A stretch of 64,000 nt of DNA, taken from positions 286,737,343-286,801,342 of the forward strand of contig NC_090989.1 of the NCBI RefSeq assembly GCF_041146395.1, written 5' to 3'. Position numbers and translations under genes: made by a program. Below the pieces are notes generated by a model. The model ran no database searches. It was not told the origin of the DNA and saw nothing but the letters and a program-made list of their open reading frames with translations. The stretch is from Eulemur rufifrons (lineage: Eukaryota; Chordata; Mammalia; Primates; Lemuridae). Below, in pieces: positions 49,426 to 61,880 of this stretch; positions within the stretch are counted from its first letter, which is position 1, and each line of letters begins with the position of its first letter.

Positions 49426-50331
49426 TCACAAGTTTATTGAGTAGTATTAAATGCATATGCTTATTTGTGCTCTTAAAGGAAAAAAAAGAAAAAGAAAAAT
49501 GCTTGTACAGACTTAAATGCATAGTCTAAAAATGGAGTTTAACTGATATTTAGTTGGGAAATGAGAGCGCAAGGGGAATTAATGATATGCAGATTTTTAG
49601 TATTTCATTCTGCTGAGACAAGATTTTTTTTCTTTTAACCTTTTTCTCTGAGCTGTAGGTCTCATTTCCTGTTGGTTGATTAAAAAAAAAATCTTTTAGA
49701 TAAATTGTTGAAATGACTAGCTTGGTAGTTCCTGAATGAATAAATAACTTTATGTGCAAGTATAAATTCTCCTCAAACCAGTCTACACAGCTTCCTTTTT
49801 TTGTGTAATATGCAAAAATTTGTCTTTATTGACTTGTGGGACTTTTATGTGGCCATAATGTGGACTTGGTTTTCATGGCTATAGGGAGTGTGGGTGTGTA
49901 TGTGTGTGTATATTTCTTTGCAGTTTTTGTAATATGAACATGTAATTTAGACTGATATGCTGATATTTTACTTTAACTCCTAAGCACTAATTTGAACAAA
50001 AATCAGATTTGGTATTATATTTTTCTTTCATGTTAAAATAAACATGACCTTTATAATTCTTAAAAAGTCTATTTACATACCAAATAAAATGATTTTGGAT
50101 GATACACTAGAAGTGTTTGCCTATGGTTTTGAAATGGTCCTAGCCTGAACAACATAGTCAATCTATTTTATAGACTAATTAGGTCATCTTCATTAGAATT
50201 CCACATTGACGTACTTGAATTCATATGTTAGCATTTCACGTACGAAGTAACCATCTTGGGTTAATAAGATCCTTATTTCTGAGCTGGTGTGTAGTCCTAC
50301 CACTAAGTTTATTTCAGCTATAGTCACAGGT
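49426..50331. other. No gene seen; AT-rich spacer between inverted repeat arms
   Basis: Contains a short TG/GT run (GTGTGGGTGTGTATGTGTGTG at about 49890-49910, simple repeat). Confidence 0.45.
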
Positions 50332-50765
50332 TTTTTTTGTGTTTTTTTTTTTTAAAGAGACATGGTTTTGCTCTGTTGCCCAGGCTGGAGTGTAGTGGTG
50401 TGATCATAACTCCTGGGATTGTTGTAGCTAGCTGCTAGTTTACCATGCAAAACAATAAATGTACTTATATTCCTCTCCTTTTTTAAGGGGGGTTAAATAG
50501 GTTGCACAGTACCAAGAAGACAGGCATACCAATACATTTTTGTACACTGAAAATCCCTCCCTAAATCTAGGAGACTTCTATTGGAGGTTTTTACATTGGC
50601 AATCTCCTGCCATTGCTTCTTGAGTAGCTGGGACTACAGGCATGTACCACCGTGCCCAGCTGAGCAGAATTTTTTTTTTAGAGATGGGATCTTGCTGTGT
50701 TGCCCAGGCTGGTCTTGAATTCCTGGGCTCAGGAGATCTTCCTGCCTCTGATGACCTCTCAGACA
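50332..50765 (-). mobile_element. Old antisense Alu interrupted by an inverted copy of nearby DNA
   Basis: Antisense Alu sequence runs from the T-run (50341-50354) through TTGCTCTGTTGCCCAGGCTG to about 50418. It resumes at about 50596 with CAATCTCCTGCCATTGCTTC, GAGTAGCTGGGACTACAGGC, TAGAGATGGGATCTTGCTG and ends near 50760. The 177 bases between are the reverse complement of 49246-49425. Confidence 0.85.
50419..50595 (-). repeat. Right arm of the inverted repeat, inside the Alu
   Basis: ATTGTTGTAGCTAGCTGCTAG through GGAGGTTTTTACA matches the minus strand of 49246-49425 closely. Its ends coincide with breaks in the Alu sequence. Confidence 0.85.
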
Positions 50766-50802
50766 ATCTCACCTTTGCTCATTAGGCTCTATGCAAGTTA
50801 GT

Positions 50803-50816
50803 CTGTTCACTTTTTC
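50803..50816 (+). repeat. Target-site duplication, left copy
   Basis: CTGTTCACTTTTTC here and at 55802-55815 brackets the UBXN2A retrocopy. The next bases are the T-rich (poly(A)) end of the insertion. Confidence 0.9.
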
Positions 50817-51798
50817 TTTTTTCTTTTTTTTCTTTTTTTAGTGTGATTAGCAATTTTTTAATTAAATGGTTTGTACTTAGGAAGATAAAGAACAAAGGAG
50901 TAAACCCTACTACAGAGTCTTCATGCTAGTTCAATTCATGACACACAAGATGGTTTAAAAAATAAACATAAGCACTAGGTTAGTATTTTAAATATCACAT
51001 TTTTACATTTCTGAGTATTAAATGAAAGTAATGCTGGTTGAAGTGAAGGCACCTAATAAATGTTTGTTGATTCTCAAACTGAATGACTTTGACAAAAATA
51101 ACAAATGTGTCCACATATAATTATTTTATAACAAGTGTAAATTATTTCAGAGATCCCTTTAACAAAGAGTATTTCATCCTTAAGAGAAGAGTTCTTTAAC
51201 CATTAGCAAAAGATTGCCTTCCAAATAGTTTAAGGCACTGAAATAGATACATACATATTATCAATAGAATGAAACATCATGAAGTTATACTGAATGAGAG
51301 AAGTATTTAAGATTCATTTTTAACCTGGAAAATGCACAGTAATTTCATCAATACATCAGAATCTGCAAAATTAGAAACATATTTTCATATATCAGCCCTA
51401 GCAATTATTTTCAAGAAACTGACTGAAGGCAGTTTTGGAACAACTGCTTAGGTCAAATTGTATTCCATACCTAACATGCTTATATTTTCAAGTTTTCCTT
51501 CCCTTAGCAATTTCAGTTTGTTTTCCAAAGTCAACCTGTTATGAGAATTTTACACATCTAACAACCGTACAACTTTTAAACTTTCAGGTAAAAAGCTTTA
51601 TCGCTGATTCTCATTTAGAAAACCTTTGAGACTATTATGCACATTAACAAAAATTTTCAGAGTTACAAAAATTAAGGTTATTGCTGAAGACAGGTCTTTC
51701 TCTATAGGAACCTCTCACTGGGGTGTGTTTTACATGTATACACACGAGATCCTCCAATGGTTAAATAATTAAAAACCGGAAAATCCACCAAGGAGGCT

Positions 51799-52030
51799 TT
51801 TTTTTTGACATGGTCTTGCTCTGTTGCCCAGACTGGAGTGTAGCCTCCTGAGTAGCTGGGACTACAGGTGCATGCCACCATACCCAGTTAATTAAAAAAA
51901 AAATTTTTTGTAGAGATGGGATCGCTATGTTGCCGAGGCTGGTCTCAAACTTGTAGCCTCAAGTGATCCTCTGGCCTTGTCCTCCCAAAGTGCTGGGATT
52001 GTAAGTGTTAGCTACCCCGCACCCTGTGTG
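51799..52030 (-). mobile_element. Partial old Alu, antisense
   Basis: T-run, then GACATGGTCTTGCTCTGTTG, CCTCCTGAGTAGCTGGGAC, TAGAGATGGGATCGCTATG and CAAAGTGCTGGGATTGTAAG. Part of the left arm is deleted (TGGAGTGTAG/CCTCCTGAG). Confidence 0.85.
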
Positions 52031-52473
52031 GAGGCTTTTCTATAGGTATATAAGAAACATTCCCAGTGAGAGGTCCCTTACAGAAATACATAAAAAATCA
52101 TATATTGATTATAATTATGTCAATGAAAATGCTACATGATAGGCCTATATGAAACATTTTCTTAAAGATTCTTGAACATATTAACAATCATAAGTTACTT
52201 TTTATATCTGAAAGATAAGTTCATTGATTTTATCATCTCATTTGTAAACATTACCGACAATAAATATTTATTTTCAAATTATGTACCTGTTTGTTTCTGA
52301 GAATAAAGAACAAAAGGAAAAGGCTTCCCTGTGTCCTCTCTCCCTTTCTAATAAAAACACAGACCTCTGCCACATGGATGGCTGAGAGCTAGGAAAACAG
52401 ACCACCAACAAAAGATAGGTCATCTGGTTACGTACATATTTCCCTTGTTATTCCTGAGCCTTTAGTAAAAAAC

Positions 52474-52813
<340 letters not shown>

Positions 52814-52959
52814 TAGTAAAAACCTTAATTAAATGTTCCAGTCTTGTCTCAGCTGTGCTATAAAACACAGGTTTATGTCATGATTAGTTCAGCATTAATA
52901 GGCAGAAGCCTCTCTAGGAGCAAGCTGTGGGGGACAAGGATAACAGCTTCACACAGGAT

Positions 52960-53128
52960 TTCCTGAAGAATGGTACTTCTACCACATTCCTAAGAATCAC
53001 TCGAGATTAAAAATGCAGATCCAGCACCCATCCCAGATACAATGAATGTTTATGGTAGGTGACAGGAATGGGCATTTTTTAAAGCTTCCCAAGTGATTCT
53101 TACACTAAGGCTTGAGAATCATTGTGAA
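52960..53128 (-). mobile_element. MER5-like hAT-Charlie DNA transposon remnant
   Basis: AGAATCACTCGAGATTAAAA, TGCAGATCCAGCACCCATCC, TCCCAAGTGATTCTTAC and GGCTTGAGAATCATTG resemble MER5-type elements. The orientation is a best guess. Confidence 0.6.
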
Positions 53129-53134
53129 CGATTG

Positions 53135-53480
53135 CTTTTTAAGACTGGTTCTCAAAATGTGGGCAAGAGACGCCTGGGGGTGGGTCCCTGACATCCCTTC
53201 AGGGAGTCTTCAAAGTCAAACCTCTTCTCATAATCACACTAAGGTGTTATCTGCTTCTTTTTCATTCTCTCATGAATATACAGTAGTATTTTCCAGAGGC
53301 TACATGATATGTAATATTGCAATACAGTGAATGTAGAAGCAGATATGAGAATCCATCTGTCTTCAAGTCAGAAAGTAAGATATTTTCAAAAAATGGAAAA
53401 CAATGCCTCTCTTCTCACTAAATCTGTTTATGTTTTGGAAGTTATATTTAAATGAATATTTTAAACTTGTACCCTATGAA
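53135..53480 (+). mobile_element. hAT-type DNA transposon remnant, family not fixed
   Basis: CTGGTTCTCAAAATGTGGGC, CTTCAAAGTCAAACCTCTTC, TTTTCCAGAGGCTACATGA and AGCAGATATGAGAATCCATC are phrases of a known mammalian hAT fossil type, as I recall it. It is old and non-coding. Confidence 0.5.
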
Positions 53481-53699
53481 CATTACTGCTGCTGTGGGAC
53501 TTGGGACCCTCAATGTATACTTTACTTTAAATCTGACTGAATAGATCCTTTGCAAAAAAGCTTCTTAAACTTATTTTCAGGCAAGGGGATTCAATTTGAC
53601 AGTGAAATATTAAAGTCTAACTTGTTTTAGTTAGAAGTCTAAGATACAAAGCATATTTTCCTTGGTGACATCAAAATGTAATAAATAATCCTTTAATGT

Positions 53700-53855
53700 G
53701 GCAGTCCCCAACCCGTGGGCTGTGGCTTGTTAGGAAACAGACTGCACATCCCTGCCTGAGGCCACACCCCATTCTACCCATCCCTGTCTGTGGAGAAACT
53801 GTCTTCCATGAAACTGGTCCATGGTGCCAAAAAGGTTGGGGATGGCTGCTCTAAT
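53700..53855 (-). mobile_element. MER1-like hAT-Charlie remnant
   Basis: GCAGTCCCCAACCCGTGGGC at the left and GTGCCAAAAAGGTTGGGGAT at the right are the paired terminal sequences of MER1-type elements, here internally deleted to about 150 bases. Confidence 0.65.
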
Positions 53856-54767
53856 GTACACACAGGATGACTCTGATGTTTGAAATATAAAACCATACTT
53901 CATGTGATGCATTTAAAAAATATTCGTTAATTAGTAATGTAACAAACAGGCATTAGATTCTATATGAGTGGTGGCAAATGAATGGATAACCCCAAATGTT
54001 AGCTAAAGACAAATCCCCAATTTTTCAAAGAAAATAAAATAAAAGGAAATGAACTAGGGTTCACAGTAGAGAGAATGTAATTTTTAAAAAAATCTACATT
54101 TTTAGAAAGTTTAGAAATTTGAGTAGGCAGATTAATATTGCCATTGTACTAAACCACACAATTTTATTCTTAAATGAAAATACATCTTAAGACACTGTTG
54201 CCAAATTAATATTTGGATGTATCTTGCCAATACAGAATGAAAACCAAGAACACTGTGAAAGTTAGGCATAGCTGTGGTAAAAACAGGTCTCTTTAACCTT
54301 GTGATCTTATCTGAGTTTTAAAATAATTATATTGATGCTTTTAACCTGTCACTTATAATTTTTTAATGTATTGTGTCATTTAAAAACGCTGAGGCAGCTA
54401 ACATTTAAATAAATACCTGTTTGGGAATGTTTGAATGACAGATGCTGTGAACATATTTGCTAATTTATACCATATTTAGATTCTAAATGATATAGCTATT
54501 TAATATATCTTATGTTGATTACTTGGTATTTGAACGTAAGTGTATTTTTCTTTTGAGTAGCCTTTTGGAAAAAGTACACTGAATATATTTTCCAGTCATA
54601 TGTTACTCTCCTAACCTGTACTTACTTAAAAATCTTGTCATCTGGAGAGTTAAACAGTAGGTGAACCTAAAGTCCAGCGAGAATCTGACTCTTCCTGTAC
54701 CCCATTTTGGTTTGCCCACTTAACAACCATCATTTCTCTGCAAATTTTCCACTTAGTCTATCAAAAA

Positions 54768-55551
54768 TCAATGCTCTGAAAGTTTTCTAAAAGGTTCAGC
54801 AGTTTTTTTGGAGTCTCTGAATGACTACAGCGTTCTGTAAAGCTGCTTCTTCCAGTGTGAGTGTCTCATCTAGCAATTTGAGGAAAGGAAGAGCTGTTGC
54901 CAGGGAAAAGGGAGGACTTCTTTGAGATCCGTGGTATTGTTCAATGAAGTCTTTAATGTGGCTTACCCTATGAGAAATGTTAAATTTCTGGACAATCCTT
55001 TTCCCATTGGCTAACCAGATCTGTATATTAGTTATGGGTTCCAAGTTATTCAGTGGAACAGCAGACAAATTACTTTTATTTTCAACTTCAATATCCTTTC
55101 CTTTAGAAACAATTTTTGGTGTAGCACTTCCCAGTCTGTGACCCTGTCCTGAAAAAGGCTGAAACACAGGCTTCGTAGAGATACATACTTCATTTTTCTT
55201 ATCTTCAACTTTAACGTCCACCTCTTCCTTATTAAAAATTCCCTGTAATTCTGAAGGTAATTCCCCCTTTTTGATGGAGTTCAGGAACTGCTGACTTGCA
55301 CCATCAGAATAACTTCTGAAATTATCATTGACTGTGAATCCATTTTTCCATAATTTTATACTTACATCTACCTGTTTCTTCTGTTCAGTGGGGGACAAAC
55401 ATTTGGCACCAACCTTCTGGGCTTCCTCAAAAAGGTTGTCAACAAAATAGTCACAATTTGTGTGTTGATTATCACGAAGGGGTTGATTGTCAGATCCTGT
55501 TTCACAAGCCCATTCTTCTTTTATACTTTCAAGATTATCTACTTCTTTCAT
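54768..55551 (-). pseudogene. UBXN2A: UBXN2A retrocopy coding region, one frameshift near the 3' end
   Basis: The minus strand encodes MKEVDNLESIKEEWACETGS onwards. Two domains are visible: an SEP domain at about residues 60-125 (IKLWKNGFTVND, FRSYSD, ELPSELQGI) and a UBX domain at about 165-250 (TNIQIWLANGKRIVQKFN, PPFSLATALPFLKLLDE, LTLEEAALQNAVVIQRLQK). UBXN2A is a p97/VCP adaptor that handles ubiquitinated clients. The frame is open for 251 codons and then stops (54796), where an A-run has gained a base. The shifted frame would give about nine further residues ending SEH at 54768-54770, close to the parent's end. Only the last few residues after the UBX domain are lost. No introns interrupt it. 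It may be recently dead or still able to make a near-complete protein if transcribed. Confidence 0.85.
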
Positions 55552-55801
55552 TCTCTTTTGCCTTACTCTGGGCGCGGCCTCGCGGCCTCGGCCTCAATTC
55601 GCTCAGGGACCGCGGGCACAGCCGCGGCCGCTTGGCTAGAGCCCCTCAGACTCCAAGCGCCGCCACCCCTAGACCCGCCTAAGCTCCGCAGCCGGGCCGC
55701 TGGGACCTGGCCTGCCTCGCTCGGTCTCCGCCGGGCGCCGGCGTCCGGCGCATAGCGCTCCGAGACTAGCTCGGCTCAGACCTGGGAAGCGCGCGCCCGC
55801 C
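55552..55801 (-). other. GC-rich 5' leader carried in the UBXN2A retrocopy
   Basis: GGGCGCGGCCTCGCGGCCTC, GGGACCGCGGGCACAGCCGC and related CpG-rich sequence occupies 250 bases between the start codon and the target-site duplication, then GC content falls at once. It is the 5' untranslated region of the source mRNA, possibly reaching into its promoter-proximal part. Confidence 0.75.
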
Positions 55802-55815
55802 CTGTTCACTTTTTC
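55802..55815 (+). repeat. Target-site duplication, right copy
   Basis: CTGTTCACTTTTTC, identical to 50803-50816. On the minus strand its junction (TTTG/AAAAAG) resembles an L1 endonuclease site. Confidence 0.9.
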
Positions 55816-55869
55816 AAACATGCCATGCTTGGTCTTGCCTTAGGACTTTTACGCTAGTCATTTCCTTTG

Positions 55870-56135
55870 TCTGAATGGTCTTTCCCAGATCTTGAGCCTG
55901 GCCCCTTAACTTTAAGGTCTCAGCTTAAATATCACCTAACTCACCACTCAGTTTAAAATAGCTTCCCCATTACTGTTTTAATTTCTTGATGGCATTTCTC
56001 AGTCCTTGAAATTATGTATTTTTATATATATTTCTTAGGAGAGCAGGGACCTCCTTTGTCTTGTTCCCTGCTGTCCACAATGCCCAGAACGCTACCTGGC
56101 ACCAAACAGGTGTGCAGTAAAGTGTTGAATGGATG
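55870..56135 (-). mobile_element. L2-like LINE 3' end
   Basis: TTAAGGTCTCAGCTTAAATAT, AGAGCAGGGACCTCCTTTG, ACAATGCCCAGAACGCTACC and GTGTTGAATGGATGAA form an L2 end. Confidence 0.65.
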
Positions 56136-58255
56136 AAACCAGCTACCGGTCTCATCTGTTCTTTGTTATGAATGATTTTAGTGTACTAGTATTTTAAACT
56201 GTCAACAGCATATTTCTTCTAACCTAGGGAAGACAGAAATTGGATCAATCAGACAAAAGCCTGGTTTTAGAACAGGGTGGGACAGTTTGGGGACTGCTCT
56301 GATCCTCAGCATGTTCCGTGGAGCCAGTGGTGTGCTGGAGTTGGGGAGGTGCCTGTGCCTCTCGCTCCGACTCCGCGCTCGGTGCTATCATCTGGCAGCT
56401 TGAAACTGGCCGTGGTGGGACAGTTCCAACATGGGAATGGGCAAAAGCTACAAATCAGGGCTCTTTTTTTCAAAAGAGGTTGTGGTTCAATATTTATGAG
56501 GAGACCACTGGGTGGGCCCATGTGAAATTGCTGGTGTTTGCTTGACTATTGGCAATTTCTTATGTTTTAACCTAGTAGAGTTACCTGTTTTGGTTTAAAG
56601 ATAATTTCTTCATAGGAGTTACTGAAATTACCTCAGTGCTTTACCTTCTTTCTTTTTCAAAATTATGTTCCCTTCACATTTGATGATTACTTTGAGATTC
56701 ATTTAATTCATAAAATTAGCTATGTATATGTTTGTATGTTAATTATTTAACTGCATATCTAATAGTTTAGCTTATTCCAAAGCAGGCACAAAAGATCTTC
56801 AGATTCCTCTGAGAGTGTTCTTGGTTTCGCTACTGAGCAGTAAATAAGCCTTTTGAAAGGTGTTCCTTTTCTAGTCAAGAAAGCAGATCTGATTCAGTTA
56901 GTGATACAGCATTATCTACCCTTTTTTCCCCCCTATGATTTACATAAATATGTCTGAGTTCAGTTTTTTGGGGTTTTTTTTTTCTGGCTTTTTTCTTCTT
57001 TTGCCCATTATTACTCTTGAAGTGCTTGCTTACATTTTCTGATCATTTACTTCTGCTACTCCGTGATTTCTTCTGCAAATAAATGTCACTAAATCAATGA
57101 AATGATTCTGTCTTCTTTCTCGAGTTTTTTCCTATTATCTTTCCTATGGTTACCTGGACATTCCAGCCCATTTCCAACCCTTCCCCCAGCTCTCCAGTAA
57201 AGAGACATGAAATTACAGGCATCATTTTCTTATCTGAGGAAGTTTATTGTTTAAAAATTGAACTTTGTTGGCTCAGGGGAATTTATTGGTATTTCTTGAG
57301 CAAGATTTGCTTTATGTTAATTCTGAATAAGTGGATTTGAACTGGTGGTATTGAATTATTATAAAATGTGACACCTACATTTCCTATCCTCTAACTCAAA
57401 TTGTTCTCTCTCTTATGTACATATGAAAAAAAGTGTTAATATAGAGCATCAGAAAGTACATATAAGGTAAAGAAGAAACCTTTACTCCTACCACCACAGG
57501 ATAACCAACCACTGGTAATATTTTGATGAATGTTCTTCCAGATAAATCAGTGAATATATGCTTTTTCACAAAAGTAAGATCTTATTATACATAGTATTCT
57601 ATAACATTTTACCTTAGCAAATATTATGATCATATAAGCATTGCTTTTTATTACTTCAGTTTGAAAGGGTCTTATTGGAAAGTGAAAATTTTGTTTGACA
57701 AGGGCAAAGCTGTCAGCAAAGTTGTGAGTAAAAACAATGGTGTTTATGGAGAGCAGAATGTGGCAGAGTCAACTGGAGACAAGAATTACTTAAGCAGAAA
57801 TTTTTTTCTCAAGAGCTCTGTCACCATTGTACAATAGCCTGATTGTTTTATACTAGCTAACAAAAACCGTTCCTGACTCTATCTATGTAAAGTAGAATTA
57901 TTTTAAATAGCCCTATGGTGAAATATGGGCCTGTAAATACGTTCATATTTTTTAGACCACCCAAGTCCTACTGATGTCTTAATATTAAAATACTTCTAGA
58001 AGAAAAATATGTTTTTTTGACAGCCTTCATCTATGTGTAGTATGGCAGTTTTATTAGATATTGCTGCCCTTGTTATGTGTCAGAGTGAGGGAGTTCTTAG
58101 AAAAAGAAAATTTAGCATGTAAGAATTCTTATGTTAATGTTTGATTTGACTTTTGTTTTATGACTGTGAAAATTCTTGTGGAAGAATTGCTGAGATGTAT
58201 TGGTGTATTGCATCCTTGGAAATTACCAGTCCCAGTCTTGTCAAGTAGTTGTTTA
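56136..58255. other. No gene seen; mixed AT-rich DNA
   Basis: At 56255-56535 a more GC-rich patch (CTGATCCTCAGCATGTTCC and following) could be an old unclassified repeat. At about 57470-57620 (TTACTCCTACCACCACAGG, TTCCAGATAAATCAG) there is an old LINE-like phrase. No exon recognised. Confidence 0.45.
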
Positions 58256-58269
58256 GGTCTTAAGGTAGC

Positions 58270-58560
58270 AATTTTTTTTTGAGACAGGTCTGACTCAGTT
58301 GCTGGGGCTAGAGTGCCAGTGGAGTCGTCATATCTCACTGCAACCTCCTACTCTTCGGCTCAAGCAATCCTGCTGCCTCAGCCTCCCGAGTAGCTGGGAC
58401 GACAGGCATGCGCCACCATGCCTGGCTAATTTTTTCTGTTTTTGGTAGAGACGGGGTCTCACTCTTTCTCAAGCTGTTCTTGAACTCCTGAGCTGAAGGG
58501 ATCCTCCTCCTTCGGCCTCCCAGAGTGCTAGGATTACAGGTGCCAGCCACTGTGCTGGGC
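58270..58560 (-). mobile_element. Alu SINE, antisense
   Basis: T-run, GAGACAGGTCTGACTCAG, CCTCAGCCTCCCGAGTAGC, TAGAGACGGGGTCTCACTC and GCCACTGTGCTGGGCC. An imperfect duplication, TTAA(G/A)GTAGCAA, flanks it. Confidence 0.92.
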
Positions 58561-59214
58561 CTTAAAGTAGCAACTTTTAAAGCCAATCAAAGATCCTTTA
58601 AGAGTTTTATAATTTAAATGTTTTTTCCTTTGCCACAGGAAAGGCACCTGTTACCTAGGGTAGAGTAGGCTGTTGCTGTTTTGCCTTGTTTTTAGCTATG
58701 CCCTTTTCTGTGTTGTATTACTGCTTGCTCTCAAGCTCTTGTAGTCTTTTTCTGTTCAGTGGCCATTTCTCTTACCCCGCAATGCCACATCCCGGACGGT
58801 GCGTGTGTTGCAGAAAGCACTTCTCACATGGTAAAGAAGAATAAAAAGGAGTGTAGTCACTGTGGACTTTTTTACTGAGAAATGATGTATTTCTTGTTTA
58901 GAGACTGGCAGTGTAGTCACTAAAAAATGTTTTTCATCCACATTCTATGTTTGTGAATGGACATGCAGGTGTCTCTGTTTGTTGGAAGGTAAAGTGAATC
59001 TTGAGATAAATTCGAGAAAAGTGTTTAGAATTATTCCATACATTTTGCTGTTTTAAGAAAATGTTATTTTTTAAGAAGTTTTATTCCACAGTGAGTTTTT
59101 AGCGTCCTCTTTTTACATTTATTTTGTTTTTGTAAACTGTTCTAAAGAAGCTTAGAAACTAGTCACACAGTAAGTGGCAGAACTCACATTTGAAGTCCTT
59201 TCTGATTTTTCAGA
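58561..59214. other. No gene seen
   Basis: Mixed sequence without recognisable exon or repeat. GTGTAGTCACT occurs twice at 58850-58861 and 58910-58920. Confidence 0.45.
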
Positions 59215-59450
59215 GTCAGTAAGCTTGGGAAGCACTGTAAAGTGGCAGAGAGAATATGGACTTTGGAGGTAGACACACCTCAGTTTGATCCCTAACTCTG
59301 GCACATATTTGCTGCATGGCAAGTTCTTACCCTGGGTGATTTTTATTTTCTTTTTCATTTAAGTGAGGGTAATAGGCTTATTAAGATTAAATGAAGTAAT
59401 ACACGTAAAGCACTTGGCTTGTACAAGATGCTAATAAATGTTTCATTTCC
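59215..59450 (+). mobile_element. MIR SINE, sense
   Basis: GGCAGAGAGAATATGGACTT, CAGTTTGATCCCTAACTCTG, GGGTAATAGGCTTATTAAG and GATTAAATGAAGTAATACACG-type phrases are the MIR body. The end is AAGATGCTAATAAATG. Confidence 0.8.
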
Positions 59451-60060
59451 TTTCTGCTACACCTTATGGTTTTAAAATATCTTGGGAGCCACTTGGACAT
59501 TTCACTTGAAAGTGAATTGCAGTCAGGAAACTGGAAATAGACGTAACCCAGGTGGACTCGTATTGTAGTGACCTTCTTAATTCCCCTGTCTGAGAAGCAG
59601 AGTGGTTCTTATAACTGTTCAAAATATTTGACTTCAAGGCAGGTTTTATTGTTAAAAGCTGAAATGGAACCCATTGGGATGAGTTAATTATTGCTGACCA
59701 AAATGGCAAGAAAGTAACTATTTCTACATTTTCTGAGAAAGTGAAGCATTTGTGCTGTATCCATAAGGATGGTAAATTTTAAAGGCTAAGAACTGACCCT
59801 TTGGAAAGAAATATATGATGAAAATAGGAGGGGAAAGTGTTCAACCAATAATAAAAATTTTTTATCAGATTTAAGAGATGCTGATTCCGACATGCGCACA
59901 GTGACACAGGTGCTAAATGCAGTGCTGGATGGAGTACAATCTGTGGAACCTGTTTCAGAAGCACTTTGGCACATGTCACAGAGCGGAACTTAGTACTTCC
60001 GAGAGTACATCCTAAGGAAATAGCCCATTTTTCTGTTTTGCAGGAGTGAGGGGAGAAATT
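59451..60060. other. No gene seen
   Basis: Short frames on the minus strand only (59464-59709, 59779-59979); no motifs. Confidence 0.45.
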
Positions 60061-61230
60061 ATTTTTTTTATTGTAACAGCCTTATTGAGATTATTCATAT
60101 AACATAAACACCTTTTTAAAGTACATACGTCAGTGTTATACAGCCCTTGCCACTATCTAATTTTACAATATTTTCATCACGCTCCCCCCCCCAAAAAGAA
60201 ATTAGCAGTCATTCCCCATTCTTCCCTCTCCTCAGCCCCTGGCAACCACTAACATATTTTGTCTTTCTAGATTTGCCTCTTTGGGCATGTAATATAAATG
60301 GAATTATATGCTGTATGGCCAACTGGCTTTTTTTCATTTAGCATAATGTTTCAAGTTTGATCTGGACAGTGTATATCAGTACATCATTCTCTTTTATGGC
60401 TAAATATTATTCCATTGTAGGATATACAACATTTGATTTATCTATTCACCAATGAATAGTGAGTGAGTGAACCCAAACAACTGTGATGAACAACGCTGCT
60501 ATGAAAATTCATGTACAGGTTTTTTTGTGTGGATATGTTTTAATTTATCTTGGATATATACCTAGGAGTGGAATTGCTGGATCATATGGTAATTCTACAT
60601 TTAACATTTTGAGGAGCTGCTAGACTGTTTTCCAGAGTAGCTGTACAATTTTACATTTCTGTCAGCACAGAAGGTAATATGTGGCCTTTTGTAACTGTCT
60701 TCTTTCACTTACTATGTTCAAGGTTTATCCATGTTGTATGTATCGGTACTTTCTTTTCATAGCTTTATAATAAACCTTGAATTCACATAGTATAAGGTTT
60801 CTAATCGTATTCTTTGTCAAAGTTATTTTCACTATTCTATCTTTTTTGCATTTCTATGTGATTTTAGAATCAACATGTCAATTTCTACAAAAAAGTCTGC
60901 TGGGATTTTAACTAGAATTGTGCTGACTATTGCTTAAATTGGGGAGAATTGACATGTTAACACCATTGACTGCACTGATCTATGAACATAGTATCTCTCT
61001 CTATTTGTCTTTGCACGTCATTTGATAATTGATTCATAATTCATATTTTTCATATTATAAATGAACTTTTTTTTTACAGTGTCAGTTTCTGATTGTTCTT
61101 TGAACAATTGTTTTATAGAAATAGAGTTCGTTTTTGAGTATTGATCATGTATCCTGCAACGTTCCTAAAATCACGTTAGTTCTGCTAACAGTAGTCTTTT
61201 GGTTTTCCCAATTTCATTATAAGATTTAGC
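60061..61230 (-). mobile_element. L1M 3' half, antisense
   Basis: TTATTGTAACAGCCTTATTG, CAGCCCCTGGCAACCACTAA, GATTTGCCTCTTTGGGCATG, TATTATTCCATTGTAGGA, GGAATTGCTGGATCATATGG and TCAATTTCTACAAAAAAGTC appear in antisense L1 order. Decayed. Confidence 0.9.
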
Positions 61231-61775
61231 ATAGCCTCTGAGTTCCTTGTCAGCTTAGAGTTGAAGAATTGCATAAGCTTATGAATTGTGATATCAATAC
61301 CTTGCAAGGAGTGATGTGCAGCATCCCCAATATTTGTCTTCGTTTTCCTTTTAATGAAATATTAATATTCCTCATAATATGGAACCTTGACATTTCAAGC
61401 TATTATTTAAGTAGTTGAATTTATAGGCAATTTCAGCAAAGTATTTGATTCTGATGGAGGAATTGCTGTTTGTTTTCATGGCTGGAATTCTAACCATCTG
61501 TTCAAATTACGTATTTTGGAGGGCGAATCAATTGCCTTGCTGATGATTTTGGGGGACAAGGAGAGTATATGGTAAGGACTGTCATGTTTGTGGCTTGAGC
61601 AGAACTGTGTGGATCATGGAATGATTTATTGAGATGAGGAAGAATGAGGAAGCAGTGGATTTAAGATTATCAGTTCAGCTTGGACAGGTTAGATTTTAGG
61701 CCTGTTTGCCTACTGTGTTAAATGCTTGTAGGTTTATTTGGGTGCTTGTAAATGAAGAAATATATTTTAGGTTAA
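61231..61775. other. No gene seen
   Basis: Mixed AT-rich sequence without recognisable features. Confidence 0.45.
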
Positions 61776-61880
61776 AAATAGGCCTGAGGTCCCATAGGTA
61801 GTCATTTACAGAATTAGAACTCAGGTCTTGGGTGCTCTGACTAAGCCCATGTTGTTATTCCCTTATGCTATATTATATCC
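61776..61880 (+). mobile_element. MIR remnant
   Basis: GGCCTGAGGTCCCATAGGTAG, AGAATTAGAACTCAGGTC and TCTGACTAAGCCCATG are the MIR 3' core. Short and diverged. Confidence 0.55.
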
